A stretch of 64,000 bases of DNA, from positions 3,152,001-3,216,000 of the forward strand of contig NZ_CP133217.1 in assembly GCF_030930995.1 (NCBI RefSeq), read 5' to 3'. The notes beneath the pieces were generated by a model. It saw only the letters and a list, made by a program, of their open reading frames with translations. It had not been told where the DNA came from and did not search any database. A program made the position numbers and the translations under genes. Positions 46,699 to 57,045 of the stretch are shown piece after piece (the stretch's first letter is position 1; each line of letters starts with the position of its first letter). The stretch is from Thiothrix subterranea. GTDB lineage: Bacteria; Pseudomonadota; Gammaproteobacteria; Thiotrichales; Thiotrichaceae.

Positions 46699-47568
46699 TC
46701 AACTTGTGAGGAATTGTGCTTCAAAGTCCAGCGGGCTGAGATAGCCTAGGGTACTGTGCAAGCGGTTACGGTTGTAATCGGTTTCGATGTACTCGAAAAC
46801 GGTTTGTTTCATGGCATCCCGTGTGGCAAATCGTTCACCGTGGATGCATTCTACTTTCAGAGAATGAAAAAAGCTTTCGGCACACGCATTATCATAGCAA
46901 TTCCCTTTGGCACTCATGCTGCTATGCAGTTGGTGCTGTTGTATCAGTTGTTGGTAAGCGTGGGAGCAATATTGGCTGCCACGGTCGGAATGGACAATCA
47001 CGCCTTTGGGATGTTTACGTTTCCACAGTGCCATTTGCAGGGCATCACAAACCAAGTCAGCGGTCATGCGTTGATCCATTGCCCAACCAATCACTTGGCG
47101 GGAGAATAGGTCAATGATAACCGCCAGATATAGCCAGCCTTCGTCTGTCCACAAGTAAGTGATGTCACCGACCCATTTCTGGTTTGGGGCAGTCGCTGTA
47201 AAGTTCTGTTCCAGCAGATTGGGCGACACTGGCAACGAATGGCGGCTATGGGTGGTTGCCTTGAATTTCCGCGCTGCTTTGGCGACTAATCCCTGACGTT
47301 TCAAGCTGTTGGCAATGGTTTTGCGGTTGTAATGCAGTCCATCCTTTGCCAATAGTTTACATAAACGCCATGCGCCATAGCAGCCTTTCTTGGACTGGAA
47401 GGCGGTAGCAACCTGAGTATCGAGTAATGCTTGCCGTTGCTCACGTTGCCGATCGTTGGATTGTCGCTCCAGCCATTCATAGTAACTGCTGCGGGCAACA
47501 CCCAATGCTTGGCACAGGCGGGGAATGCAGAATTCACGGCTATGTTGTTGAATAAAGGCGTACTTCAC
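46699..47568 (-). CDS. IS3-family transposase OrfB (DDE integrase), copy B
   Basis: Same 289-aa integrase domain as copy A with the same DDE residues; one silent base difference. Confidence 0.92.
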   Translation of the reverse strand: MKYAFIQQHSREFCIPRLCQALGVARSSYYEWLERQSNDRQREQRQALLDTQVATAFQSKKGCYGAWRLCKLLAKDGLHYNRKTIANSLKRQGLVAKAARKFKATTHSRHSLPVSPNLLEQNFTATAPNQKWVGDITYLWTDEGWLYLAVIIDLFSRQVIGWAMDQRMTADLVCDALQMALWKRKHPKGVIVHSDRGSQYCSHAYQQLIQQHQLHSSMSAKGNCYDNACAESFFHSLKVECIHGERFATRDAMKQTVFEYIETDYNRNRLHSTLGYLSPLDFEAQFLTS

Positions 47569-47861
47569 TTGAGCTGTCTCGCAAAGTACGCGCTGGCCTT
47601 TTTTAGGATAGCCACCTCTTCTTGGGCTATCAGCAGTTCCCGTTTGAGTTTGGCGATTTCAGCCGCTTGCTCTTGTTCGCGACTGCTAACCGTTTGCTGC
47701 TGCGTTTGTTTGGCACGCCAGCCGTAGAGTTGTGATTCATGTAAACCCAGTTGACGCGCTGCTTCCGCGTAACCGATTCGATCGGCCAACCTCAGGGCTT
47801 CCTCTTTATAACTCGCGGAACGGCGTGTGTAGGGCTTGGTTGTTGGTTTGCTTGGTTTCAT
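47565..47861 (-). CDS. IS3-family transposase OrfA, copy B
   Basis: Same 98-aa helix-turn-helix protein as copy A, with the same A-AAA-AAG slip site near its end. Confidence 0.9.
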   Translation of the reverse strand: MKPSKPTTKPYTRRSASYKEEALRLADRIGYAEAARQLGLHESQLYGWRAKQTQQQTVSSREQEQAAEIAKLKRELLIAQEEVAILKKASAYFARQLK

Positions 47862-49101
47862 CTTTCACCTCAAGTGTCGAGTATAGTGTACTCACTTCTT
47901 GGGGTGTCCGGGTTTGCTGGGCTAGATCAGTTTCATTAAGTTGTCTCACCAAATATCCCAAAACACGCTTATCATCTTCCGTAAGTCCCGCAACTTCCTC
48001 ACCAGCATGTTTAGAGTGACTGGAGATATTAATAACTCGTGCCTCATAAGGGTTAGGTCTTCCGTCGTCGGTTTTAGGCAATAAGTCACCCCATTTTTCA
48101 TAACCAAGAAAAGTGGATGTTTTTTCTAAAATATTTCCAATAAAATTGAAATGATACTTATGTAGCTGCCCTGTATTGATTGCCTTTTCAAGTTCAGACA
48201 TTAAATAAAGATGATAAGAAAAAGGAGAATCATTAGTTTGATTTACCAGTTGATAACTCCCATCTTCTTGTTTTTCCAATCTATATTTCTCAAAAATTCT
48301 CTTTTTATAAGCTTTCGCCTTATCATCACTATTTAGTTCGTTATGTAATACGTTATAAAAAAGTGGGCTATGCGTAGTAACAATAAACTTAAGTCCAGAG
48401 GCATTTGACTTAATCAATTGCGCCAAATCTAATGCTAACTGAATTAAATGGCCTTCATCCAGAGAACTCACTGGGTCATCAATAAATATGTATTCCAGTT
48501 GATTAAATTGATCAGTCTCGCGCTCGTCAAGTTCAGCGACATTCAATACACTAATGACCTGTTCTAGCAAACTATAAAATATACTCCAAATAAAGTTGCT
48601 TTCTTCACCTTTTGAAATTTTGACATTCTCGGATCGTGCTTCATTACCGCGCTCGAAAGAAAATGTCACTTCAGAATAAGCAGCTACTTTAGATTTCTTG
48701 CCATCCTTATCTTCAATAAAATATTCTTCGTTAAAACGTGGCGTTAATTTATCACTAGTGTAGCGTTGAAAATTAGTCGCAATATTGCGATCTTGACCTT
48801 GCTCTTCTAACACCCATCGAGTAAATGCATTAGGCTGAATTATCAATTTTGGCTCAGCATCATTCTCTAAATCATTGTTCCAATAGAATAAATCCTCTGT
48901 AAACGCATTGTAGTAGAGGATTTTCTTTTGTGCTAACTCTGATGATTGCACATCTTCTTCACTATCAGTTTTCGGTGCTATTAACTGCTTAAATTCACGT
49001 GACAAACGAGTTTTACCTGTGCCATTGAACGCATAAATCAAATGAACTTTTTTATCGGAAGCATTAAGTTCCTGTGCAACCTCTATTAATGATTTCCCCA
49101 T
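47806..49101 (-). pseudogene. PrrC-like AAA ATPase of the restriction locus, C-terminus replaced by IS3 sequence
   Basis: An ATPase with Walker A FNGTGKT (residues 25-31), Walker [16 protein letters not shown] (about 204-218) and the TTHSP switch. Its length, start ([10 protein letters not shown]) and place between hsdS and hsdR match PrrC, the anticodon nuclease of the EcoprrI type IC locus, which is kept silent by the restriction enzyme and released by phage anti-restriction. The IS3 insertion removes the last eight residues (YRFKSIVS after ...QLNET) and adds a 40-residue IS-encoded tail. The segment [10 protein letters not shown] (320-328) has Gly322 where I would expect the catalytic Arg of the R-x3-E motif; H362 may be the third residue. 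Activity doubtful. Confidence 0.75.
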
Positions 49102-49102
49102 A

Positions 49103-50167
49103 CTATGCCCCTACCTCTGCCTTCGGAAAGCTCAACAACTTATCACGATAATACTCATATTGCTTCTGGCGCAACTCAATTTCACGCGGTAAACCCTCAG
49201 TAATCGAACTCGTGAGCGCATCAAACTTATCCAAAACCCCAACAATCCGCTCTTTTTCCGCAAGCGACGGATTTGGAATACTAATACTATTTAAATTCTT
49301 TTGATTTAATTTCGGTTGGGCTGCACCAGAAATATATGGTGTTAAATCAATGCTATTTAAATAGAATTCAACGAATCTCCGTTCAGCATAAGTATCGAAT
49401 CTCAACACATGGGCGTGATTGTTTACCCAGCTTTTCCCGCTAATACTGAATGCTATTGGTGTACTTCTTGCAACCAAATTTGCGCCATCTTCTGAAACAA
49501 GTAAGTAATCACCATCAAAAATATAGTCTTTTACATAATCAACAATTCCAGATGCTCCGTAATACGGAATTTCACCAGCTTCTCTCAAGCCACTCGTTAT
49601 CGGCTTTCTCATCGAATCAAGATTCTCTGCCAGCTCTCCCAATGTCTTCCACTCCACTTCCCCCTTTTCAAAACTCAACAACTGATCACGATAGTAGTTG
49701 TATTGTTTTTTCCGCATAGTAAGCTCGGCGGTAAGCTCGGCGGTAACAGCGGCAAATTCGTCCAAAATACGGACGATTTCGGTTTGAATGTGAAGAGATG
49801 GGATAGGAATTTGAATTTTTGCCATATCAGTAGCGGAGACATCAATAACTTTAGTTCCTTTTGCATATTTTCTCTTTTCATTTGAAAACTCGGTTATTTG
49901 AGTAAAATAAGCAAAATACTTTCCCAGAATAACCTCGCTTGGTTTAAATATTGTCGCATGACCGCCCGTAACAGCTTGTTGCTCACCTAGATAAACTAAG
50001 GCTTTTCCAACGTCTTCTAGATTTTCACTTGTATTTGTGATTACAACATCACCTTTATCAACTTTCCTTAAACTCTTAGCTAGTTCAGATGAAACGAAAG
50101 ATTTAGTTTTTGTCGCAGATAAACCGTAATAAGTATAAATCTGCCCATAGTGAATAGCGGGAACACC
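49103..50167 (-). pseudogene. hsdS: hsdS specificity subunit, 3' part, interrupted by IS4-family element
   Basis: Carries most of a type IC HsdS: rest of the first recognition domain, the central conserved helix with TAELTAEL and RKKQYNYYRDQLLSF, the second recognition domain, and the C-terminal GLPREIELRQKQYEYYRDKLLSF. These conserved parts are almost word for word those of EcoR124I. The frame joins 51732-51608 when the insertion sequence and one 11-bp duplication are removed (…KKDFTETGVPA|IHYGQ…). A TTG inside the IS end could start a product lacking about 40 residues. Confidence 0.9.
49719..49742 (-). repeat. Two 12-bp repeats encoding TAEL in the HsdS spacer
   Basis: The unit GTAAGCTCGGCG occurs twice in a row, followed by a partial copy. 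In the EcoR124 family the number of TAEL repeats (two or three) sets the spacing between half-sites and so changes specificity; this copy has two, like EcoR124I. Confidence 0.85.
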
Positions 50168-51607
50168 CATACGCGCCAACTTAAGCCCCTAACCCCTTGT
50201 TTCCTCTTGAAAACAAGATATGGCAACTCCATGTAGGATACTTTTACCGACCAAAGTGAAAGTTCCCATGAAGTTGCCACCATTATTAGATACCCGTTTT
50301 GCCCAATTCCTGCAAGTGTTACCTGCCGATTATCACGAACAAGCGTATGCCTTCAAAGCCTTCGCCCGTCCCCGCAAGATCAAAAGCCCGCTGCAATTGC
50401 TCCAGTTAGTGCTGGCGTACTGCGGCTTGGACTTGTCGCTACGCAGTTGCGCCGGGGAGGTTGCCCAGAGGCAGGGCTATCTCAGTGATACAGCCGTAAA
50501 AAAAGACTGGAGGCTTGTGTTCCGTGGGTAAAATCCCTGCTGGCAGGCGTATTTGGGCTAAGCGAGATTGTCGATAGCGGCAAACTCCGCTTCATTGTCA
50601 TTGACGGTTCGACCGTGCAAGAACCGGGTGCGACAGCCACGACGTACCGCCTGCATATCGCCATTGATTTGATCAACCTCAGCCTGCATCAAGTGGAAGT
50701 CACTACCGATAAAGAAGGCGAAAACCTCGACCATTACACGCTGGCAGCAGGCGATGTGGTGCTGATTGACCGGGGTTATAACCAACCCAAAACGCTTGTC
50801 CCTTTCATCGACCGAGGCGGTGATGTGGTATTACGCTACAACGTCCACAGCATGAACCTGTATGAAGATGGCGAAGGAGATGATGCCGGACGCCTAGTCA
50901 AAATCGACTGGTACACGCGCTTACGCAAGCTGGGCAAACGCCCCAGTTGTGTGCCGGTTTGGTTATGTCATGGCAACAAACGCATCCAGGGCTACCTTCA
51001 CGCGATCCCCTTACCCGAAGAAAAAGCCGCACAAGCGCGGCGCAAAGCCAAACAACGCGCCAAAGACAAGGGACGCAACCCCAGCACGGAAGCCCTTTGC
51101 CTGAGCGAATGGGTACTGATTTTCACGTCATTACCGCCTGAAGTCCTGTGTACCACCACCGCATCCGCACTCTACCGTGTCCGCTGGCAGGTTGAATTGG
51201 TGATCAAACGTCTCAAAAGTTTGCTGAATGTCGATGAGCTACGGGCGCACAAAGGCTCAAAACTGGCTGAACTGTATCTACACGGCAAATTATTGTACGC
51301 CGCCGTGCTGGAAAAGATGACGCAAAGTCGCTTTGCCAATGCCAAACGTAAACTCGATAACCCCCGCCGACTCACCGATTGGCGACTTTGGAAAACCGTC
51401 GCGAATGACCTCAACGCGGGCATCAAAGCCTGTTTCCCTGTTGATGCCCGCTTTGAGGATGACAACATCAAGAGTTTGAGCGAACGCCCCAGAAAGCGGA
51501 CGTTGCAATGTTTGCCCAGCCCCATTCTTGCTCTGTTGAACCAATGCCGAGAAATGGCGTTGAGCCGTGTTTAATCAAGGGGATAGGGGCTTAAGTTGGC
51601 GCGTATG
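50168..51607 (+). mobile_element. IS4-family insertion sequence (1440 bp) inside hsdS
   Basis: Inverted ends start CATACGCGCCAACTTAAGCC and the element is flanked by an 11-bp target duplication GCGGGAACACC (50157-50167 and 51608-51618), a length usual for the IS4 family. It holds one transposase gene in two frames. Confidence 0.92.
50220..51574 (+). pseudogene. IS4-family transposase with -1 frameshift at a run of seven A
   Basis: The first frame ends early (50531) and the second continues from the same place; the proteins join at A7 (50498-50504) as ...SDTAVKK-RLEACVPWVKS... In the second frame are the DDE parts IDGS and LIDRGYN and the IS4 signature Y-x2-R-x3-E-x6-K (YRVRWQVELVIKRLK). Joined length is about 450 aa, normal for IS4. 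The A-run may be a programmed -1 shift site, a real mutation or a sequencing error; these cannot be separated here. Confidence 0.8.
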
Positions 51608-51732
51608 GCGGGAACACCTGTCTCGGTAAAATCTTTCTTTTGCAAGCCATTACCACGAATTAACTGCCCAACTTCACCTAGCGGTTTCCATTCGACTTCA
51701 ATATCCTTGAGCAATTCCATAAGATTACTCAT
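51608..51732 (-). pseudogene. hsdS: hsdS specificity subunit, 5' part
   Basis: Start [20 protein letters not shown], the usual HsdS opening, overlapping the end of the DUF1016 gene by 8 bp. It runs to ...TETGVPA, where the IS4-family element cuts it; after that the frame reads into the element and stops. Continues in 50167-49103. Confidence 0.88.
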
Positions 51733-52777
51733 ATTGCGTCCCCTGCATTTCTTGTAATTCGCGCTCGATGGCTTCGATGCTAGGCAATTGACTTTGCAGA
51801 TCGGTAGGCAAGGATTCCAATAGTTTGTATTCGGCAATGCCCATTGGTTGAGATTTGTCCCCCAATGCGTATTCAGCAACTACTTTGTCCTTGCTTTTAC
51901 ACAATAGCAAGCCAATCGTCGCGCTGTCTTGTTCAGCTTTGACTTGTCTATCTACCGCTGTCATGTAAAAACCCAATTGCCCCAAGTGTTCCGGTTTGAA
52001 CTTTCCCGCCTTAAGCTCAATCACCACATAGCAACGCAATTTGAGGTGATAAAACAATAGGTCGATAAAAAATTCCTCCTCACCGACCTGCAATAAGACT
52101 TGTCGACCCACAAAAGCAAAGCCCGCACCGAGTTCTAACAAAAATTGCGTCACATGCTGAACCAATGCACCTTCAATTTCCCGCTCTTGTGCGGCATCGG
52201 TTAAACCTAAAAAATCGAACCGATAAGGGTCTTTAATGGATTCACGCGCAAGGTCAGAATCTGGTTTTGGCAGGCTTTGCTCAAAATTGGTAATGGCTTT
52301 GCCTTGGCGTTCGATTAAGCGTGTTTCGATGTGCATCACCATCACATTACGTGACCAGTTGTATTCTATGGCTTTACGCACATACCAGTAACGCACCTCC
52401 CTGTCGTCTAGCTTGTCTAACAGCGTGAGGTGATGATACCAAGGTAATTGTGCAAGCACCTCTTGCACAATTGTTGGGTCTTGCCATGCTCCGGCAAACG
52501 CCCGCATATACTTTAAGTTACGTGGTGAAAATCCCTTCATGTTTGGGAATGCAATACGCAGGTCGTGAGCCAGCCGCTCGATGACCTTTGCACCCCAGCC
52601 TTGTGCTGACTGCCGCGTCAGGATGTCATGACCAATCTGCCAGTAAAGCAGCACCAATTCCCGATTTACCGACAGCGTAGCCCGTTGTTGAGCGGTGTGA
52701 ATGCGTTGCTTTAGTTCATTTAGCCACTCAGTATATTGCTGTGGCATCAACGCTAAGGCTATATTTTTCTCATTCAT
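51725..52777 (-). CDS. DUF1016/YhcG-type PD-(D/E)XK nuclease in the restriction operon
   Basis: A 350-aa protein with an N-terminal helical DUF1016 domain ([19 protein letters not shown]) and a C-terminal nuclease domain with FIDLLFYH (Asp) and [11 protein letters not shown] (E-x-K), the PD-(D/E)XK core. It overlaps the stop of hsdM (ATGA) and the start of hsdS, so it is translated as part of the operon. YhcG-type genes often sit inside type I restriction loci; their job is not settled but may be an added DNA-cutting or defence activity. Confidence 0.88.
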   Translation of the reverse strand: MNEKNIALALMPQQYTEWLNELKQRIHTAQQRATLSVNRELVLLYWQIGHDILTRQSAQGWGAKVIERLAHDLRIAFPNMKGFSPRNLKYMRAFAGAWQDPTIVQEVLAQLPWYHHLTLLDKLDDREVRYWYVRKAIEYNWSRNVMVMHIETRLIERQGKAITNFEQSLPKPDSDLARESIKDPYRFDFLGLTDAAQEREIEGALVQHVTQFLLELGAGFAFVGRQVLLQVGEEEFFIDLLFYHLKLRCYVVIELKAGKFKPEHLGQLGFYMTAVDRQVKAEQDSATIGLLLCKSKDKVVAEYALGDKSQPMGIAEYKLLESLPTDLQSQLPSIEAIERELQEMQGTQYE

Positions 52778-54321
52778 GCTGCCCCCTCAATCTCTGCAAC
52801 AATGGCATCAATATCAGCACGTAAACGGTCAATCTTCGCCACCGTGATTTTCAACTCGGCATTGAGCCTAGTAATATCAATCACTTCGCGGGTATCTTTG
52901 GCTTCCACGTAGGAGCTGACTGATAGGTTATAGTCATTAGCGACTACTGCGCCATAGTCCACGGATTTGGCAAAATGGGCGACTTCATCCTTGCTATCGA
53001 ATGCCTGCATGATTTGCTCAATATGTTCATGGGTGAGCGTATTGTTATTGGTTTCTTTTTTAAACAAACTGCTGGCATCAATAAACTGGGTTTTGGTGTC
53101 GGTTTTGTGTTTGGAAAGTACCAAGATATTGACGGCAATGGACGTGCCAAAAAATAAATTGGCGGCTAAAGCAATCACGGTTTCAACGTAGTTATTATCC
53201 ACCAAATATTGGCGAATTTTCTGCTCCGCTCCGCCACGGTAAAAAATACCGGGGAAGCAAACAATCGCCGCCCGCCCTTTGCCGGATAAATAACTTAAGC
53301 AATGCAATACAAAGGCAAAGTCAGCTTTGGATTTGGGGGCTAACACACCAGCAGGGGCAAAGCGTTCATCATTGATTAGAGTTGGGTCGTCGCTGCCAAT
53401 CCAGTTCACCGAATACGGCGGGTTAGACACAATCGCGTCAAAGGGTTTTTCATCACCAAAATGAGGGTCTAACAGCGTGTTACCCAACGCCACATGGAAC
53501 TTGTCGTAATTGATGTTGTGCAAAAACATATTCATACGCGCAAGGTTATAGGTGGTGTGGTTGATTTCCTGCCCGAAGAAACCCTCTTCGATGATATGAG
53601 CATCAAAGTGTTTTTTAGCCTGCAACAACAACGAGCCTGAACCAGCGGCGGGGTCGTAAATTTTATTGACGGTTTTTTGCCCGTGCATCGCCAGTTGCGC
53701 AATAAGCTTGGATACGTGTTGTGGGGTGAAAAATTCACCGCCTGATTTGCCAGCATTGGCGGCATAATTGGAGATCAAGAACTCGTAGGCATCGCCAAAC
53801 AAGTCAATCTGGTTATCCTGAAAATGACCAAAACGCAGCCCTGCCACCCCCTTCAAGACAGAGGCTAAACGGCTGTTTTTTTCGGCAACGGTGTTACCTA
53901 GGCGGTTACTGGTGGTATCAAAATCGGCAAACAAGCCTTTAATATCATCTTCGGATGGATAGCCATTCGCCGAACTTTCAATGGCAGCAAAGATAGCGGC
54001 TAAATCGGTGTTCAGATTAGGATTATTGTTGGCATTGGTGGCAACGTTTACGAACAACTGGCTAGGGTAGATGAAATACCCTTTGGTTTTAATGGCATCG
54101 TCTTTGATTTCTAAGGTAATGACATCATCTGCGAGTGCGGCATAATTCACACTTTCATCATCGCCCTCAAGGTAACTGGCAAAGTTTTCACTAATGAACC
54201 GATAGAACAACGTGCCTAACACATACTGCTTGAAGTCCCAGCCATCGACTGAGCCACGCACCTCGTTGGCAATTTGCCAAATTTGGCGTTGCAGTTCGGC
54301 GCGTTGTTGGGTACTTGTCAT
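52774..54321 (-). CDS. hsdM: Type I DNA methyltransferase M subunit
   Basis: A 515-aa N6-adenine methyltransferase. SAM-binding [11 protein letters not shown] and catalytic SNPPYSV are present, after a helical HsdM N-terminal domain. Length is close to EcoR124I HsdM. First gene of the operon. With hsdS broken, the methyltransferase and nuclease would lack sequence recognition unless a truncated or second HsdS serves. Confidence 0.95.
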   Translation of the reverse strand: MTSTQQRAELQRQIWQIANEVRGSVDGWDFKQYVLGTLFYRFISENFASYLEGDDESVNYAALADDVITLEIKDDAIKTKGYFIYPSQLFVNVATNANNNPNLNTDLAAIFAAIESSANGYPSEDDIKGLFADFDTTSNRLGNTVAEKNSRLASVLKGVAGLRFGHFQDNQIDLFGDAYEFLISNYAANAGKSGGEFFTPQHVSKLIAQLAMHGQKTVNKIYDPAAGSGSLLLQAKKHFDAHIIEEGFFGQEINHTTYNLARMNMFLHNINYDKFHVALGNTLLDPHFGDEKPFDAIVSNPPYSVNWIGSDDPTLINDERFAPAGVLAPKSKADFAFVLHCLSYLSGKGRAAIVCFPGIFYRGGAEQKIRQYLVDNNYVETVIALAANLFFGTSIAVNILVLSKHKTDTKTQFIDASSLFKKETNNNTLTHEHIEQIMQAFDSKDEVAHFAKSVDYGAVVANDYNLSVSSYVEAKDTREVIDITRLNAELKITVAKIDRLRADIDAIVAEIEGAA

Positions 54322-54556
54322 CGTAAAATCCTTTTTAGTAGGCTTTGAAAACTCATCAGCTCATAAGCAGTTAGCATTATAACGATCACAGCCACGCTAA
54401 TCTAATCACTTGTTCAAACCGGAAACCACCAACACGCCGATGCAATCTTTATCCGCCCACAACCCCATTTCCTCGGAAGCTTCTCGCTAAACCACACAGT
54501 ACGGCGTAGAGTCATGATCATAATCACAAAACTTTTATGACTGGAGGGAATTCCGC
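54322..54556. other. Intergenic region between divergent hsdM and hflK, no gene
   Basis: 235 bp. The CTGGAGGG at 54541-54548 is the ribosome site of the hflK-like gene. TCATGATCATAATCA near 54512 is partly palindromic. Nothing else recognised. Confidence 0.4.
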
Positions 54557-55552
54557 GTGAACCCATTACCATCCTTTCCCATGACCTCGCGACCACGCTT
54601 ACCACGCTTCAAGCTAATGGGCATTGCCCCTGTGATCATTATCCTGCTCGGCATCACCGCCTGGTCATCTTGGTACACCGTCCCCAGCGATTCCGTCGCC
54701 ATCGTGCAACGCTTCGGAAAATTCAAAGCGGAAGTCCAACCCGGTTTGCATTTTAAAATTCCCTTGGGTGTGGATGTCGCCACCATTTTGCCAGTCAAAC
54801 GCCAGTTAAAACAGGAATTCGGCTTTTATACCCAAGGCGCAACCAACCTCGACCAATATTCTGATGACCCCACAGCAGAATCACCGATGGTCACAGGCGA
54901 TTTGAATGTCGCCTTGGTGGAATGGGTGGTGCAATACCGCATTGCTGAACCCACCAACTATTTGTTTGCGGTGCGCGAACCGGGCATTACTTTACGCAAT
55001 GCCTCGGAATCGGTGATGCGCGAAGTCGTGGGCGATCGCACCGTCGATGAAGTTCTCACCATTGGGCGGCAAGAAATCGAAGCCGAAGCACTGGTCAAAC
55101 TCCAACAACTCGCCACCCGTTACCTCATGGGCGTGAGCATCGACCAAGTGCAATTAAAGAACATCAACCCGCCACGCCCAGTGCAAGAATCCTTCAACGA
55201 GGTCAACCAAGCGCAACAGGAAAAAGAAAAGCTCATTAACGAAGCCCGCCGCGATTACAACAAAGTCATCCCCTTGGCGGAAGGTGAAAAAGACCAACGC
55301 ATCCGCGAAGCCGAAGGCTACCGCCTCAAGCGTGTTAACGAAGCCGAAGGCGACGTAGCACGTTTCAACGCAGTGTTCACCGAATACCAAAAAGCCCCCG
55401 ACATTACCCAACGGCGTTTGTATCTGGAAACCATGCAAGCCATCTTACCCGGCATTCAAAACAAAATCGTAGTGGATGAAGGCATGAAAAACCTGTTACC
55501 CCTGCTCAACCTCAACACCTCACAGAAAACCCCAGCGGAGGCAACACCATGA
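54557..55552 (+). CDS. hflK: HflK-like SPFH membrane protein
   Basis: A 331-aa prohibitin-family protein: a membrane anchor (LMGIAPVIIILLGITAWSSW), the SPFH domain beginning TVPSDSVAIVQRFGKF, and a C-terminal coiled coil with KEKLINEARRDYNKVIPLAEGEKDQRIREAEGY. HflK and HflC form a complex around FtsH protease. The Gly/Pro-rich N-terminus of E. coli HflK is missing, so this is a short form. GTG start with GGAGGG 9 nt upstream. The stop overlaps the hflC start by 4 bp. Not next to hfq/hflX, the usual neighbours, so it may be a second copy. Confidence 0.88.
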   Translation: MNPLPSFPMTSRPRLPRFKLMGIAPVIIILLGITAWSSWYTVPSDSVAIVQRFGKFKAEVQPGLHFKIPLGVDVATILPVKRQLKQEFGFYTQGATNLDQYSDDPTAESPMVTGDLNVALVEWVVQYRIAEPTNYLFAVREPGITLRNASESVMREVVGDRTVDEVLTIGRQEIEAEALVKLQQLATRYLMGVSIDQVQLKNINPPRPVQESFNEVNQAQQEKEKLINEARRDYNKVIPLAEGEKDQRIREAEGYRLKRVNEAEGDVARFNAVFTEYQKAPDITQRRLYLETMQAILPGIQNKIVVDEGMKNLLPLLNLNTSQKTPAEATP

Positions 55553-56550
55553 ACCGTTTACTCCTAGTGCCTGCCGGTTTGCTGGCGTTTGTCTTGTTCA
55601 ATGCGTTCTACACCGTGGGCGAAGCGCAACAAGTGATCCTGACCCAATTCGGCAAACCGGTGAAAGAACCTGTGACCGAAGCAGGCTTAAAAATGAAAAT
55701 CCCGTTTATTCAAGAGGTAAACCGCATCGACAAACGGGTATTGCCGTGGGATGGCAGCCCTTCGGATATGCCGACCAAAGACAAGCTCTACATCTCGGTG
55801 GATTTGTTTGCCCGCTGGCGCATCGTGGAACCACTCCCCTATTTCCTGCGGTTACGCGACGAACGCAGCGCCTTATCGCGTTTGGATGACATCCTCGGCA
55901 GCGAAACCCGTAACGCGGTTGCCAAACACGAATTGATTGAAATCGTGCGCACCACCAAAGAGCGTGTGCCCCTCAAAGATCCGACCTTAGTGGAAGGCAC
56001 GACTGATGGCGCAGACACCAACAATGTGGTGGGTTCACTCGTACCCATCCAAAAAGGGCGAGTGTTGGTAGAACAAGAAATCTACAAAGCCGCTGCGGAA
56101 AAGCTCAAAGTATTCGGGGTGGAATTGCTGGATATTCGTTTCAAGCGCATCAATTACAACGCCAGTGTCGAACCCAAAATCTACGAACGCATGATTAGTG
56201 AGCGCCGCCAGATTGCTGAACGTTTCCGCTCCGAAGGCAATGGCGAAGCGGCACGGATTCGCGGCAATATGACCCGTGACCTGAACCGCATTCAATCCGA
56301 AGCTTATCGCCAAGTGGAAGAGATTCGCGGCAAAGGCGATGCAGAAGCCACTGAAATCTACGCCAAGGCTTACAACCAGAGTCAGGCAGCGGCTGACTTT
56401 TACGCCTTCACCCGCACCTTGGATGCTTATCAGGCAGTGATGACACCGGATACCAGCCTGATTTTGTCGACCGATAGCGATATTTTCCGCTTGCTCAAAG
56501 GCACGTCGGCATTGCCGGAAACGTATGCTGCGCCACCGTCAGGGGATTAG
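55549..56550 (+). CDS. hflC: HflC-like SPFH membrane protein
   Basis: A 333-aa partner of the preceding protein: N-terminal anchor (LLLVPAGLLAFVLFNAFYTV), SPFH domain (EAQQVILTQFGKPV), and the coiled coil ERRQIAERFRSEGNGEAARIRG typical of HflC. Translationally coupled to hflK. Its stop overlaps the end of the NYN gene on the other strand by 4 bp. Confidence 0.9.
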   Translation: MNRLLLVPAGLLAFVLFNAFYTVGEAQQVILTQFGKPVKEPVTEAGLKMKIPFIQEVNRIDKRVLPWDGSPSDMPTKDKLYISVDLFARWRIVEPLPYFLRLRDERSALSRLDDILGSETRNAVAKHELIEIVRTTKERVPLKDPTLVEGTTDGADTNNVVGSLVPIQKGRVLVEQEIYKAAAEKLKVFGVELLDIRFKRINYNASVEPKIYERMISERRQIAERFRSEGNGEAARIRGNMTRDLNRIQSEAYRQVEEIRGKGDAEATEIYAKAYNQSQAAADFYAFTRTLDAYQAVMTPDTSLILSTDSDIFRLLKGTSALPETYAAPPSGD

Positions 56551-57029
56551 CGTTTGCCCAATAACAGGCTGTCGTCAATCGGCACGTAACGGGTCGCGGC
56601 ATTGATGAGGGAATTGGCGGTCAAACCGGGGACACCATACGCCTCAGTTTCCACACCGTAGCGTTGGTATGCCCGCAGCAGCAACATATCGAAATCGCCA
56701 TCTCCGGATGCCAACACGATAATGTCGGTGTTGGCAGCGGCTTCGATCACATCCAGCGTGATACCTACATCCCAATCGCCTTTAGCTGAACCGTCGCTGC
56801 GCTGGATGTAGGGTTTGAGTTTCACCTCAAACCCTATCGCCCGCAGAATGTTTTGAAACTGCATCTGCTTTTCGTCGCCGCGCCCGATGGCATAAGCACA
56901 GGCTTGCACCACTTCACGCCCGGCGGTGGCTTGCGCCCAAAAACGGTTGTAGTCGAAACTGCATCCATAAGCAGCGCGGGTGGTGTAGTAGATGTTTTGT
57001 ACATCGACGAAGAGACTGACTTTTTTCAT
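56547..57029 (-). CDS. NYN-domain (LabA/DUF88) ribonuclease-like protein
   Basis: A 160-aa PIN-fold protein: VDVQNIYY (Asp9), KGDWDVGITLD and LASGDGDFDML give the acidic metal-binding cluster of NYN/LabA nucleases. Probably acts on RNA; the target is unknown. Followed upstream by a hemerythrin gene in the same direction with a 16-bp gap. Confidence 0.87.
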   Translation of the reverse strand: MKKVSLFVDVQNIYYTTRAAYGCSFDYNRFWAQATAGREVVQACAYAIGRGDEKQMQFQNILRAIGFEVKLKPYIQRSDGSAKGDWDVGITLDVIEAAANTDIIVLASGDGDFDMLLLRAYQRYGVETEAYGVPGLTANSLINAATRYVPIDDSLLLGKR

Positions 57030-57045
57030 TCAACCTGAGCAACCA

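Larger units (their letters stand above)
46672..47929 (-). mobile_element. IS3-family insertion sequence, copy B (1258 bp)
   Basis: Inverted copy of the element at 35962-37219, with 3-bp target duplication GTT (46669-46671 and 47930-47932). It inserted into the last codons of the prrC-like gene. Each copy has its own target duplication, so the two are separate insertions, not a composite transposon. Confidence 0.92.
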
